A DNA stretch of 64,000 nt from NCBI RefSeq assembly GCF_029537735.1, contig NZ_JARPUQ010000001.1:1150696-1214695 (forward strand). The letters run 5' to 3'. Shown here piece after piece: positions 39,870 to 48,098 of this stretch. The notes under the pieces were generated by a model. The model saw only the letters and a list, made by a program, of their open reading frames with translations. It made no database searches and was not told where the DNA came from. This stretch comes from Robiginitalea aestuariiviva. GTDB lineage: Bacteria; Bacteroidota; Bacteroidia; Flavobacteriales; Flavobacteriaceae. Numbering within the stretch: position 1 is the first letter of the stretch; each line of letters begins with the position of its first letter. A program made the translations under genes and the position numbers.

Positions 39870-41948
39870 TCAGTCAAAGTCCGAATCCTGAACCTGATAG
39901 TTCACCACCGCTTCCAGTAATTTGCTTTCCACCTGTTGCGGGCCCATGGCCTGCACCTTAACGGAAGGGAAGAGGATGCCGTCTACCTCCTGGTAATCCT
40001 TGATCAGGATTTCCTGGTTCTGGGTCTGCCCGTTCATATTGATTACCGAAGCTTCCTTTACCTTCAGGCCGGTTTCCACATCGTAGAAATAACTGGCCTG
40101 AACCACCTGCCCGGGAATGTCGATCCGGTAGGCTGGGCGTCCGTCCACCTCTTCAGTGCCGGCAAGCTTGGCCTGTGGGTTGGCCACCAGGGCCTGTTCG
40201 GCAAAGATGCCCAGGGTTTGCTGCATATCTTGCTTCATGGGTTCCGGCAGAGGCATTTTATTGGGTCCCTGCTTCATATAGAGTTCATCTCCCTTGGCAA
40301 TTACGCCCATCATGGGGGAATTGTTCATATAGGTAGTCTGGGCAAAGCGGTCTGCCGTGCGTAGCTCTTCGGTCTTCAGGGTAGCCCCCATGGCCGTGCC
40401 TTCGTAAACCAGCTTCAGGCTTTCGATCTGGCCTACTTTCTCCTTGCCCCCAATGGCTTTGAAGTAGGCATCTACTACGGATTGTACGCTAACCCCTTCG
40501 GGTACGGCAGCGGAGTAATCCGGTTTTTCGGCCGGTTCCACCATCTTGTCGTAAAACTTGATAGGTACGGCCTTCCCGTTAAACTGGAGTGTTTCCAGGT
40601 TTTCGAGCACTTCGCTGCCTTTGCCGGCAATCACCACCCGGGCATTATCCGTATCGAAATACTTCTGGGCGGCCTGCTGGATATCTTCCTTCGTAAGGGC
40701 ATTAAGGCGCTCCAGGTAGGTCTTGTAGTAATCGGAGGGCAGGTCCTGGGTCTCGATGTTCAACGCATAGCGCGCCACGGTGGAGGGTTGCTCCAGGGCC
40801 AGCACAAAGCTGCCTGTATATTTGGCCTTGGCAATCTCCAGTTCCTTATCCGAAACGGGTTGGGTGCGCATCCGGTCAATTTCCTTCAGGATTTCCACCA
40901 CGGAACTGTCGGTAACCATATTGCGCACGCTGGCCGAGGCGCTAAAACGGGAAGGCCCGTATTTATCGCTTCCAATCCGGGAATAGGACCCGTAGGTATA
41001 CCCTTTGTCTTCCCGCAGGTTCAGGAAAAGCCGGGCTTCCGCTCCTCCACCCAGGATTCGGTTAGCTACCAGGGCAGCCAGGTAATCCGGGTCTTTCATC
41101 TGCAGGTTTACCAGGTTTTGTACCGTGATTTCGGACTGCACCGCATTGGGCATGTCCACAAAGTTTACCTGGGTGTATTGGGCATCCTTGGGGGTGCCAT
41201 AGGAAAAGGAAGGGGGGGAAGCCTTGGTCCAGGGCGTAAAATACTCCGAGGCCAGTTCCTTTACCTGGTCGTAGGTCACATCTCCGATAACCACCAGGTA
41301 GGCGTTGGCCGGCACAAAATAGTTGCGGTAGAATTCCTCCACGTCAAAGAGGGTCACCCGGTTCACGGATTCCTCCGTGGTAAACTCCCCAAACGGGTGC
41401 CCCTTGCCATAGGCCAGGGCACGCTGGGCTCGGGAAGCGATGGAGGAGACGTCTTTCTCCTCGGTTTTCAGGGACGTCAGCAGTTTCTCCTTCTCCTTGT
41501 CGAATTCTTCCTGGGTAAAGTTGGGATGGATGGCGGCATCGGCCATCAGTTCCAGGATACGGGGGAAGTATTTGCTCAGGCTCTGTGCAAAGGCGCTTTG
41601 GGAACCGAAGTTGATGGAAGCCCCCAGAAAATCCACCTCCTCGTTGAATTCGTCCATGGAGATGTTCTGCGACCCCTTGCCCAGCAGGCTTCCGGTGAGG
41701 GAAGAAACCCCGGCCTTTTCGCCTTCCAGGATGGGCGGGTTGTCTATGGTGAGCTGTATGGCCACCCGGGGCAGTTTGTGGTTTTCCACTACCAGGACGG
41801 TAAGACCGTTCTTGAGTTCAAAGCGCTGGGCCTGTTCCAGGTTGATTTCCGGGGCAGGGCCGGATGCCGGCATTTTGGATCGGTCTACCTGGGCATACAT
41901 CCCCAGGGTCAGGGCTCCGAAAAATAAGGTGAGAATATATCGTTTCAT
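39870..41948 (-). CDS. M16 peptidase homologue lacking the zinc motif, with C-terminal beta domain
   Basis: A 692-residue exported protein (signal peptide MKRYILTLFFGALTLGMYAQ). Residues about 30-460 form two M16 half-domains, but the HxxEH position reads GVSSLTGSLLGKG, so it cannot bind catalytic zinc. The second half has the Arg/Tyr region EDKGYTYGSYSRI that M16 partners use to bind substrate. Residues about 480-692 form an extra beta-rich domain like lipoprotein-sorting proteins. It starts four bases after its zinc-bearing partner and is probably the regulatory half of a heterodimer. Confidence 0.88.
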   Translation of the reverse strand: MKRYILTLFFGALTLGMYAQVDRSKMPASGPAPEINLEQAQRFELKNGLTVLVVENHKLPRVAIQLTIDNPPILEGEKAGVSSLTGSLLGKGSQNISMDEFNEEVDFLGASINFGSQSAFAQSLSKYFPRILELMADAAIHPNFTQEEFDKEKEKLLTSLKTEEKDVSSIASRAQRALAYGKGHPFGEFTTEESVNRVTLFDVEEFYRNYFVPANAYLVVIGDVTYDQVKELASEYFTPWTKASPPSFSYGTPKDAQYTQVNFVDMPNAVQSEITVQNLVNLQMKDPDYLAALVANRILGGGAEARLFLNLREDKGYTYGSYSRIGSDKYGPSRFSASASVRNMVTDSSVVEILKEIDRMRTQPVSDKELEIAKAKYTGSFVLALEQPSTVARYALNIETQDLPSDYYKTYLERLNALTKEDIQQAAQKYFDTDNARVVIAGKGSEVLENLETLQFNGKAVPIKFYDKMVEPAEKPDYSAAVPEGVSVQSVVDAYFKAIGGKEKVGQIESLKLVYEGTAMGATLKTEELRTADRFAQTTYMNNSPMMGVIAKGDELYMKQGPNKMPLPEPMKQDMQQTLGIFAEQALVANPQAKLAGTEEVDGRPAYRIDIPGQVVQASYFYDVETGLKVKEASVINMNGQTQNQEILIKDYQEVDGILFPSVKVQAMGPQQVESKLLEAVVNYQVQDSDFD

Positions 41949-41952
41949 CGTC

Positions 41953-43272
41953 TTAATTGTCTAAGTTTTCTTCCGGCAGGTAGTCGATGACCACCCGCTG
42001 ATTCGGCTTCAGATATTTTTCTGCCACTTCGCGGATTTCCTCCCGCGTTATGGACCGGTAAATGTCGATTTCCTTGTTGATCAGGGAAGTATCCCCGTAC
42101 AGCATATAATTGCGCGCCAGGGAATTGGCGATGCCCTGTATGCTGGAATTCGAGTTGACAAACCGGTTTTCAAATTTGTTCTGCAACTTGGTGTAATCCC
42201 GCTCGGAAATGAGCTCGGACCGCACTTTGGTAATTTCCTCCTCTACCTCGGAAACCAGGGTGTCCAGGGAGGTGTTCCCCACCGGCAGGCTAAAGACAAT
42301 GTACATGCCGTAGTCTTCCTGCCCAATGTTGAAGGCGCCAACCTGCAGGGCCTGCTTCTGGTCGTCCACCATTTTTTTGTAGAGCTTGGAACTGCGGCCG
42401 TCGCTCAGGTAGGAGGAGATCATATCCAGAACATAGGCATCCCTTTCCTTAAAGCCAGGGGTGCGGTATGCCACAATGGACGCAGGAATCTGGATGTTTT
42501 TGTCGTAGGCCTTGCTGCGGATTTCCTCCGTAATGGGGTCCTCCTGCGGATAATTGCGTACGATGTCTGCCCCGCGGGGGATGCTGCCGAAATAGTCTGC
42601 GACCATTTTTTTGGTTTTGGCAGCGTTAATGTCTCCGGCTACCACCAGGACGGCGTTGTTGGGAACGTAGTACATCTGGTTATAAGCGATTACGTCTGCC
42701 AGGGTGGCTGCGTCCAAATCTTCCATATACCCGATGTTCGGGTCCTTGTAGGGGTGCTTTGAAAAGAGGCTCTTGCCCAGCACAGGGAGGATCTGGCCGT
42801 ATGGGGAATTGTCATAGCGCAGGCGTTTCTCCTCTTTAACCACTTCCTGTTGGGTGTCTACCCCTTCCTGGTTGATTACCGGGTGGAGCATCCGTTCAGA
42901 TTCCATCCACAGGCCCAGTTCCAGGTGGTTGGAGGGGAAGACCTCGTAGTAATAGGTACGGTCCTGGGTGGTGTTGGCATTGTTCTGCCCCCCGTGGGAG
43001 GACACAATCTCAAACCATTTCCCCTTTTCGATGTTTTTGGTTCCCTCAAACAGCAGGTGTTCAAAGAGGTGGGCAAAGCCGGTACGACCTTCGGTGCGGT
43101 CCTTCCCGCCCACATGGTACATGACCGAGGTCACCACCACGGGTGCCGAATTGTCCTGGTGCAGGATTACGTGAAGCCCGTTATCCAGGTCGTATTCCTC
43201 GTAGGCGACCTCCTGGGCGGATACCCATCCTGCGGCCCCCAGCAGGAGGCCGATTAGAAAGCATTTTTTCAT
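41953..43272 (-). CDS. M16 zinc metallopeptidase, catalytic subunit
   Basis: A 439-residue exported peptidase (MKKCFLIGLLLGAAGWVSAQ). The inverted zinc motif HLFEH is at 68-72 (His68, Glu71, His72) and the third ligand Glu148 lies 76 residues later in EVVKEEKRLRYDNSPYG. The two-domain fold matches MPP-beta and bacterial M16B enzymes. With the downstream zinc-less homologue it should form a periplasmic peptidase that degrades or processes peptides. No upstream TAnnTTTG box was recognised. Confidence 0.92.
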   Translation of the reverse strand: MKKCFLIGLLLGAAGWVSAQEVAYEEYDLDNGLHVILHQDNSAPVVVTSVMYHVGGKDRTEGRTGFAHLFEHLLFEGTKNIEKGKWFEIVSSHGGQNNANTTQDRTYYYEVFPSNHLELGLWMESERMLHPVINQEGVDTQQEVVKEEKRLRYDNSPYGQILPVLGKSLFSKHPYKDPNIGYMEDLDAATLADVIAYNQMYYVPNNAVLVVAGDINAAKTKKMVADYFGSIPRGADIVRNYPQEDPITEEIRSKAYDKNIQIPASIVAYRTPGFKERDAYVLDMISSYLSDGRSSKLYKKMVDDQKQALQVGAFNIGQEDYGMYIVFSLPVGNTSLDTLVSEVEEEITKVRSELISERDYTKLQNKFENRFVNSNSSIQGIANSLARNYMLYGDTSLINKEIDIYRSITREEIREVAEKYLKPNQRVVIDYLPEENLDN

Positions 43273-43444
43273 GGTTAATGTTTTTGTTATGTATACTAGG
43301 GGTCCGGCAGGGGGAGATTCGGACCAGCCCTAAATTAAGGCCATTTGGGCAATTCCCTAGGGGGATGCTGGGCTTTAACATTACTTTAAAAACAAGCGCC
43401 TCAAAATGCGTATCTTATAGGGAGCTATAAAACAACAACATATC

Positions 43445-43894
43445 ATGAAAAATTACGCCCTGCCCATCAGGTTTGGGATTGCAACCAGCGGAAGTCTGAT
43501 CGCGTATTTCCTGGTCCTCTCCCTTTTTGGTTTGCATACCAATGTCTTTTACAGCCTCTTTAACGGTGTAATCACCGGTTTTGGGATTTATGAAGCCATC
43601 AAGGTCTTTAAGCTGCGCAAAGGGGTGGCCTTCGAATACGGGAGCGGCTTTACCGCGGGGGTGGTTACCGGCGTTACGGCAACCCTTATTTTCACCCTGT
43701 TTTTTGCTGTTTACAGCACTGAAATCAGCGCGGAGTTCCTCCCGAATCTCTCCACCGCCTTTTTCGAGGATTTCAAAGAATTTCAGGGGATTGTTTTCCT
43801 GACGGTTGCCGTAATGGGTTTTGCTACCACCCTGGTGCTAACCCTGGCCTTTATGCAGTTGTTTAAGACCTCCAATAACCCCCGTAAAAAATGA
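43445..43894 (+). CDS. DUF4199 membrane protein
   Basis: A 149-residue inner-membrane protein with four hydrophobic segments (around 10-30, 33-48, 70-90 and 115-140) and the DUF4199 look: IRFGIATSGSLIAYFLV, GIYEAIKVFKLRKGVAFEYGSGFTAGVVTGVTATLIF. The acidic mid-loop STAFFEDFKEFQG faces one side of the membrane. DUF4199 members occur widely in Bacteroidota with no known function. It is divergent from the M16 pair and upstream of the rplU promoter. Confidence 0.82.
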   Translation: MKNYALPIRFGIATSGSLIAYFLVLSLFGLHTNVFYSLFNGVITGFGIYEAIKVFKLRKGVAFEYGSGFTAGVVTGVTATLIFTLFFAVYSTEISAEFLPNLSTAFFEDFKEFQGIVFLTVAVMGFATTLVLTLAFMQLFKTSNNPRKK

Positions 43895-43916
43895 TCTAAA
43901 AATCGCGCTTAGCCGC

Positions 43917-43946
43917 TTGTCTATTGAGAATTAAGCTTTATATTTG
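43917..43946 (+). promoter_or_regulatory. Promoter of rplU-rpmA (-33 TTG, -7 TATATTTG)
   Basis: TTG at 43917-43919, a 19-base spacer, and TATATTTG at 43939-43946 give a good Bacteroidota -33/-7 promoter. Transcription should start near 43952, leaving a leader of about 70 bases before rplU. Confidence 0.65.
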
Positions 43947-43952
43947 CACCCG

Positions 43953-43995
43953 CCTTTTCGGCTGCATCCGACAAACGTATGGAACGGCGAAAAGG
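43953..43995 (+). promoter_or_regulatory. Inverted repeat in the rplU leader
   Basis: CCTTTTCG (43953-43960) and CGAAAAGG (43988-43995) pair perfectly around 27 bases, right at the expected 5' end of the rplU mRNA. It may be a ribosomal-protein autoregulatory leader; there is no covariation evidence here. Confidence 0.4.
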
Positions 43996-44020
43996 ATAAC
44001 GATCATTAATTTTTGATGCT

Positions 44021-44560
44021 ATGTATGCAATTGTAGAGATAGCAGGGCAGCAATTTAAAGTTGCGAAAGACCAGAAGGTTTTCGTGAACCGCCTCAAGAC
44101 GGAAGAAGGAAAAAAGGTGACTTTTGACCAGGTGCTTCTGATCGAGGACGGAGGAGCGGTAACCATTGGCGCCCCCGCTATAGACGGTGCTGCCGTGGAA
44201 GCTAAAGTGGTTCAGCACCTGAAAGGAGACAAGGTAATTGTCTTTAAAAAGAAACGCCGTAAAGGATACCGCGTTAAGAACGGTCACCGCCAGCCCCTGA
44301 CCCAACTGGTTATTGAGGGTATTGTGGCGAAAGGTGCCAAGAAAGCTGCTCCGGCCAAAGCCGAAGTAAAAGCTGCCCCGGCCCCCAAGGCTGAGAAAAA
44401 AGCTGCCCCGGCCCCCAAGGCCGAGAAGAAGGCCGAGCCGGCTCAGGATCTGAGTGGGAAAACTGTGGCCGAGCTGAAAGAAATGGCCAAGGCTGCAGGA
44501 GTTAGCGGGTATTCATCCATGAAGAAAGCCGAGCTCATCGAAGCCCTCGGCGGAAAATAA
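44021..44560 (+). CDS. rplU: 50S ribosomal protein L21 with C-terminal helical extension
   Basis: A 179-residue L21. Residues 1-103 are the ordinary protein ([45 protein letters not shown]). It is extended by an Ala/Lys/Pro linker with a duplicated [10 protein letters not shown] unit, then a compact C-terminal domain (about 143-179: [33 protein letters not shown]) resembling SAP/HeH helix-extended-loop-helix domains that bind nucleic acids. Standard L21 is about 103 residues. rpmA follows after 42 bases. The extension probably projects from the ribosome surface. Confidence 0.95.
   Translation: MYAIVEIAGQQFKVAKDQKVFVNRLKTEEGKKVTFDQVLLIEDGGAVTIGAPAIDGAAVEAKVVQHLKGDKVIVFKKKRRKGYRVKNGHRQPLTQLVIEGIVAKGAKKAAPAKAEVKAAPAPKAEKKAAPAPKAEKKAEPAQDLSGKTVAELKEMAKAAGVSGYSSMKKAELIEALGGK
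44371..44430 (+). repeat. Two tandem 30-base repeats in rplU linker
   Basis: Two nearly identical 30-base units (44371-44400 and 44401-44430, both starting AGCTGCCCCGGCCCCCAAGG) encode the repeated Ala-Pro-Lys linker of L21. Such units may expand or contract by slippage without changing frame. Confidence 0.85.
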
Positions 44561-44602
44561 AAGTCATAATCCGGGACCAGTTCCCGTAAAAACGAAAATA
44601 TC

Positions 44603-44863
44603 ATGGCACACAAGAAGGGAGTTGGTAGCTCCAAAAACGGACGGGAATCGGAATCTAAACGCCTTGGCGTTAAAATTTTCGGAGGCCAGAAAGCTGTTGC
44701 CGGAAATATCATCGTGCGTCAGCGCGGAACCCGGCACAATGCGGGTGACAATGTTTACATTGGCAAGGACCACACCCTGCATGCCAAGGTAGACGGCGTC
44801 GTACGCTTTTCCAAAAAGTCCGGAGGCAAGTCTTTTGTCTCCATCGAGCCTTTCGAGGCCTAA
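44603..44863 (+). CDS. rpmA: 50S ribosomal protein L27
   Basis: An 86-residue L27 near the peptidyl-transferase centre. [29 protein letters not shown] is the standard N terminus without the Firmicutes-type cleaved extension. The rplU-rpmA order is the universal bacterial one, and a terminator follows after 24 bases. Confidence 0.97.
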   Translation: MAHKKGVGSSKNGRESESKRLGVKIFGGQKAVAGNIIVRQRGTRHNAGDNVYIGKDHTLHAKVDGVVRFSKKSGGKSFVSIEPFEA

Positions 44864-44887
44864 AATACTTCGAATTACACACGAAGG

Positions 44888-44924
44888 CCCCGGCTGCGGT
44901 TTTTACCGCTGCCGGGGTTTTTTT
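44888..44924 (+). terminator. Intrinsic terminator of rplU-rpmA
   Basis: CCCCGGC/GCCGGGG with an inner GCGGT/ACCGC stem, a T-T mismatch between the two, and a seven-base T run. Confidence 0.92.
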
Positions 44925-45003
44925 ATGGGCCAATCTTTGCGTGTTACTGTGTTTTTGAGGTATTCCTGCCACAGATTTCCGGAGCCACCCGATTGTGCTG
45001 AAA

Positions 45004-45034
45004 CAAAAAAGGCCCCGGAGAATTCCGGGGCCTT
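45004..45034 (-). terminator. Intrinsic terminator of ahcY
   Basis: On the minus strand AAGGCCCCGG and CCGGGGCCTT pair around AATTCT and are followed by T. It lies 22 bases after the ahcY stop. Confidence 0.92.
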
Positions 45035-45055
45035 GTGGTGGCTTGATGCCAGGTT

Positions 45056-46372
45056 TTAGTAGCGGTAATACTCCGGTTTAAAGGGGCCTTCCACGCTAAC
45101 CCCGATATACTTGGCCTGTTCCGGCCGCAGGGTGGTCAGCTCCGCTCCCATCCGGCTCAGGTGCAGGGCCGCTACTTTTTCGTCCAGGTGCTTGGGCAGG
45201 GTGTAGACCTGGTTGTCATAGCGGTCGCTGTGGTTCCAGAGCTCCATTTGGGCCAGGGTCTGGTTGGTGAAGCTGTTACTCATTACAAAACTCGGGTGGC
45301 CGGTGGCACACCCCAGGTTTACCAGCCGCCCTTCGGCCAGTACAATAATGTCCTTGCCTTCAAGGGTGTACTTATCTACCTGGGGCTTGATTTCATCTTT
45401 GGTGTCTCCGTAATGGGTGTTGAGCCAGGCCATATCAATCTCGTTGTCGAAGTGCCCGATGTTGCAGACGATGGCTTTGTCCTTCATGGCGCGGAAGTGC
45501 TCTTCCCGGATAATGTCTTTGTTCCCCGTGGCGGTAATCAGGATATCCATCTGCCCCACTACATTCTCCAGTTGTTTTACCTCGTACCCGTCCATACACG
45601 CCTGCAGGGCGCAGATCGGGTCAATCTCGGCAATGGTAACGATAGCCCCGGCCCCGCGAAAGGAGGCAGCGGTCCCTTTGCCCACATCGCCGTAACCGGC
45701 TACCAGGACGCGTTTGCCTGCCAGCATGGTATCGGTGGCGCGGCGGATGGCGTCTACGGCACTCTCACGGCAACCGTATTTGTTGTCGAACTTGGATTTG
45801 GTAACGGAGTCGTTTACGTTAATGGCCGGCATGGGCAGGGTGCCCTGCTTAACCCGGTCGTACAGCCGGTGAACCCCTGTGGTGGTTTCCTCGGAAAGCC
45901 CCCGGATACCTTTGGCCAGTTCCGGATACCGGTCCAGGACCATGTTGGTCAGGTCTCCGCCGTCGTCCAGGATCATGTTCAGGGGCTGACGCTCTTCCCC
46001 GAAAAACAGGGTTTGTTCTATACACCAGTCAAATTCCTCCTCGGTCATTCCCTTCCAGGCATACACAGGAATACCCGCTGCGGCAATGGCCGCGGCGGCA
46101 TGGTCCTGGGTAGAGAAAATATTACAGGAGCTCCAGGTTACCTCAGCGCCCAGTGCCACCAGGGTTTCAATAAGCACAGCCGTTTGAATGGTCATGTGCA
46201 GGCAGCCGGCAATCCGCGCCCCTTTCAGGGGCTGGCTGGAGCCGTATTCTTCCCGCAGGGCCATCAGGCCTGGCATTTCGGCTTCCGCCAACAGGATTTC
46301 CTTCCGCCCCCAATCGGCCAGGGAGAGGTCCTTTACTTTGTAAGGGAGGTATTCGATGCTTTTGGTGTCCAT
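45056..46372 (-). CDS. ahcY: S-adenosylhomocysteinase
   Basis: NAD-dependent hydrolysis of S-adenosylhomocysteine to adenosine and homocysteine, 438 residues. The real start is the ATG at 46372 ([36 protein letters not shown]). The frame is open another 591 bases upstream, but that part is the antisense of the phosphopantetheinyl transferase gene. Substrate motifs [13 protein letters not shown] and [18 protein letters not shown]-binding [10 protein letters not shown] and the C-terminal KPEYYRY are all present. Confidence 0.97.
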   Translation of the reverse strand: MDTKSIEYLPYKVKDLSLADWGRKEILLAEAEMPGLMALREEYGSSQPLKGARIAGCLHMTIQTAVLIETLVALGAEVTWSSCNIFSTQDHAAAAIAAAGIPVYAWKGMTEEEFDWCIEQTLFFGEERQPLNMILDDGGDLTNMVLDRYPELAKGIRGLSEETTTGVHRLYDRVKQGTLPMPAINVNDSVTKSKFDNKYGCRESAVDAIRRATDTMLAGKRVLVAGYGDVGKGTAASFRGAGAIVTIAEIDPICALQACMDGYEVKQLENVVGQMDILITATGNKDIIREEHFRAMKDKAIVCNIGHFDNEIDMAWLNTHYGDTKDEIKPQVDKYTLEGKDIIVLAEGRLVNLGCATGHPSFVMSNSFTNQTLAQMELWNHSDRYDNQVYTLPKHLDEKVAALHLSRMGAELTTLRPEQAKYIGVSVEGPFKPEYYRY

Positions 46373-46508
46373 CTTCACAGAATTTTTATTTGCGGCTCCG
46401 GCATGGCACCTTGGGTTCCTGCTTTGGTACTTTTTAATTTGTACCTTGGACGGGTGCACAGGCGGCCTGAAATTTTTGTGCAAAGGTACTATTATTGAAT
46501 CAGAAGTC

Positions 46509-47159
46509 ATGCCTCTTTTTAAGACCATCGAAACCGAACCCGGCTGTACCTTGCTGATCTGGAAGGTATCCGAGCCGGAAGCGGACCTTGCCCGCGGGAT
46601 TTCCCTCCGTCCCGAGTGCAGCGCCCGCCTGTCCGGCATGCGCTCCGAAATCCATCGCAGGGGGTTCCTCAGCATCAGGCACCTGCTGGCCCTGAAAGGG
46701 TATACGGATTTTGACCTGACATACGACGAGGCCGGCAAGCCCCACCTTTCGGACGGCACCCATATTTCCATTACCCACTCCTTCTCCTTTACCGGCATTA
46801 TCCTTTCGCGCCAGGCGCAGGTAGGGATCGATATTGAGATGCAGCGGGAGAAAATCATGAAAATCGCCCATAAGTTTACCCCGTTTCGGGAATATCGCTC
46901 CCTGGCTAACGACGAGGCCATTGTGCGAAAGCTCACCATGGTCTGGGGGGCCAAGGAATCCATTTATAAAATCCTGTCTCAGCCTGGCCTGAGTTTCCTG
47001 AACCACATCTGCATAGACGATTTTACCCTGGAGGCTGCCGAGAGTACGGGCCGGGCGGTTTTCCACGGCCTGCGGGCAGACTTCCGCACCCATTTCCTGG
47101 AATTCGAGGGGTATACCTGCGCATATGCCATCCGCACAGGTGAATCAGGGTCTGCTTAG
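46509..47159 (+). CDS. Sfp-type 4'-phosphopantetheinyl transferase
   Basis: A 216-residue enzyme that moves the phosphopantetheine arm of CoA onto carrier proteins. From the ATG at 46509 ([20 protein letters not shown]) the Mg/CoA motifs are [11 protein letters not shown] and KFTPFRE, then [12 protein letters not shown] (the W-x-x-K-E-x-x-x-K signature). It is monomeric Sfp-like in length, not AcpS. It is divergent from ahcY, with 136 bases between. No polyketide or NRPS genes are nearby, so a fatty-acid or general carrier protein is the likely target. Confidence 0.88.
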   Translation: MPLFKTIETEPGCTLLIWKVSEPEADLARGISLRPECSARLSGMRSEIHRRGFLSIRHLLALKGYTDFDLTYDEAGKPHLSDGTHISITHSFSFTGIILSRQAQVGIDIEMQREKIMKIAHKFTPFREYRSLANDEAIVRKLTMVWGAKESIYKILSQPGLSFLNHICIDDFTLEAAESTGRAVFHGLRADFRTHFLEFEGYTCAYAIRTGESGSA

Positions 47160-47195
47160 ATTGCCGGGCGATTTTCCCGCCTGCGCCAGAGTCCC

Positions 47196-47203
47196 TACCT
47201 TTG
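47196..47203 (+). promoter_or_regulatory. -7 promoter box for the thiamine-binding/pnuC/kinase operon
   Basis: TACCTTTG matches TAnnTTTG, 18 bases before the ATG at 47222. The leader is thus too short to hold a riboswitch. Confidence 0.5.
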
Positions 47204-47221
47204 AGGCCTGAATTCACACCC

Positions 47222-47482
47222 ATGAACGTTTCCGTGGAATTGACGCTGAGCCCGCTGCAGGATCAGTACGAAGCCGAGATTATCCGCTTTATCAAAGCCC
47301 TGAGGGCCTCTGGCCTCACAGTGTTGGAAAACCCCCTGAGTACCCAGGTATTCGGAGAGTACCGGGAGGTGATGTCTCTGCTTCAGGAGGAGATGGAACG
47401 GAGTTTGCAACGGGTGGAGCAGGCCGTTTTTTTCATCAAGATGGTCAAAACGGACCGCAGCGATTATGAGCCCCATTTTTGA
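47222..47482 (+). CDS. YkoF/MTH1187-like thiamine-binding protein
   Basis: An 86-residue ferredoxin-like protein: MNVSVELTLSPLQDQYEAEIIRFIKALRASGLTVLENPLSTQVFGEY, as in the small MTH1187/YkoF family that binds thiamine or its hydroxymethylpyrimidine. It has no signal peptide, so it would act in the cytosol. Its end overlaps pnuC by 17 bases, and the TPP-riboswitch receptor lies 3.4 kb downstream; both facts support a thiamine role. Binding itself is inferred from the family. Confidence 0.72.
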   Translation: MNVSVELTLSPLQDQYEAEIIRFIKALRASGLTVLENPLSTQVFGEYREVMSLLQEEMERSLQRVEQAVFFIKMVKTDRSDYEPHF

Positions 47483-48098
47483 CTTCTTTTTTGATCCCTA
47501 CCGCCAGCGGGAGGTGCACCTGATTATCCTGGAGGCCATTGCCTTTTTTTTCGGCATTGCCAGCGTGGTTTATGCCAAACGGGAGCATATCTGGGTATAC
47601 CCGACAGGCTTGATTGCCACGGTGATCACCATGTATATTTTCCTGCAGGACGAATTGCTGGGCGATATGATGCTGAATTTGTACTACTCCCTGATGAGCA
47701 TCTATGGCTGGTGGAACTGGTCCCGTAAAAAAGGGGGGGAGCACCTGGTGCATATTTCCCGGACCACTCCCCGGGAAAAGGCCATAGGGGTAGTCCTGTT
47801 TGTGCTGACCGTAGGGGTTACCTACGGTGTTTACCGCCTGTTTGGCACCCGCATTGACTGGACCAACTACCTGGATATGGTTACTTCCGGCATTTTCTTT
47901 ACAGCCATGTGGTACATGGCCCTGAAAAAAATCGAAAACTGGACGCTCTGGATTCTGGCAGACGTCATTACCGTGCCTCTGTACGCATACCGGGGCTGGG
48001 GGATGCTTTCCCTTCAATACCTGATTTTCACCCTGCTCGCAATACAAGGATACATCGCATGGAAGAAACACTTGGCCAACAGGCTTCAGACCTCGTAA
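47466..48098 (+). CDS. PnuC-family vitamin transporter (probably PnuT, thiamine)
   Basis: A 210-residue inner-membrane protein with seven or eight hydrophobic segments and PnuC motifs: FFFGIASVVYAKREHIWVYPTGLIATVITMYIF, LNLYYSLMSIYGWWNW (the W-x-x-W substrate site), TSGIFFTAMWYMALKKIENWTLWILADVITVPLY. PnuC proteins take up nicotinamide riboside and PnuT members take up thiamine by facilitated diffusion, with a kinase trapping the substrate. Neighbours suggest thiamine: a thiamine-binding protein in front and a TPP-controlled receptor behind. It overlaps the kinase gene by 40 bases. Confidence 0.85.
   Translation: MSPIFDFFFDPYRQREVHLIILEAIAFFFGIASVVYAKREHIWVYPTGLIATVITMYIFLQDELLGDMMLNLYYSLMSIYGWWNWSRKKGGEHLVHISRTTPREKAIGVVLFVLTVGVTYGVYRLFGTRIDWTNYLDMVTSGIFFTAMWYMALKKIENWTLWILADVITVPLYAYRGWGMLSLQYLIFTLLAIQGYIAWKKHLANRLQTS

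Noticed and set aside
40482-41927. Plus-strand open frame of 481 residues opposite the M16 homologue
   Set aside because: Antisense shadow with His/Gly-rich, low-complexity translation.
46373-46963. N-terminal extension of about 197 residues on S-adenosylhomocysteinase
   Set aside because: It is antisense to the phosphopantetheinyl transferase gene and has no family match; the normal AhcY N terminus begins at 46372.
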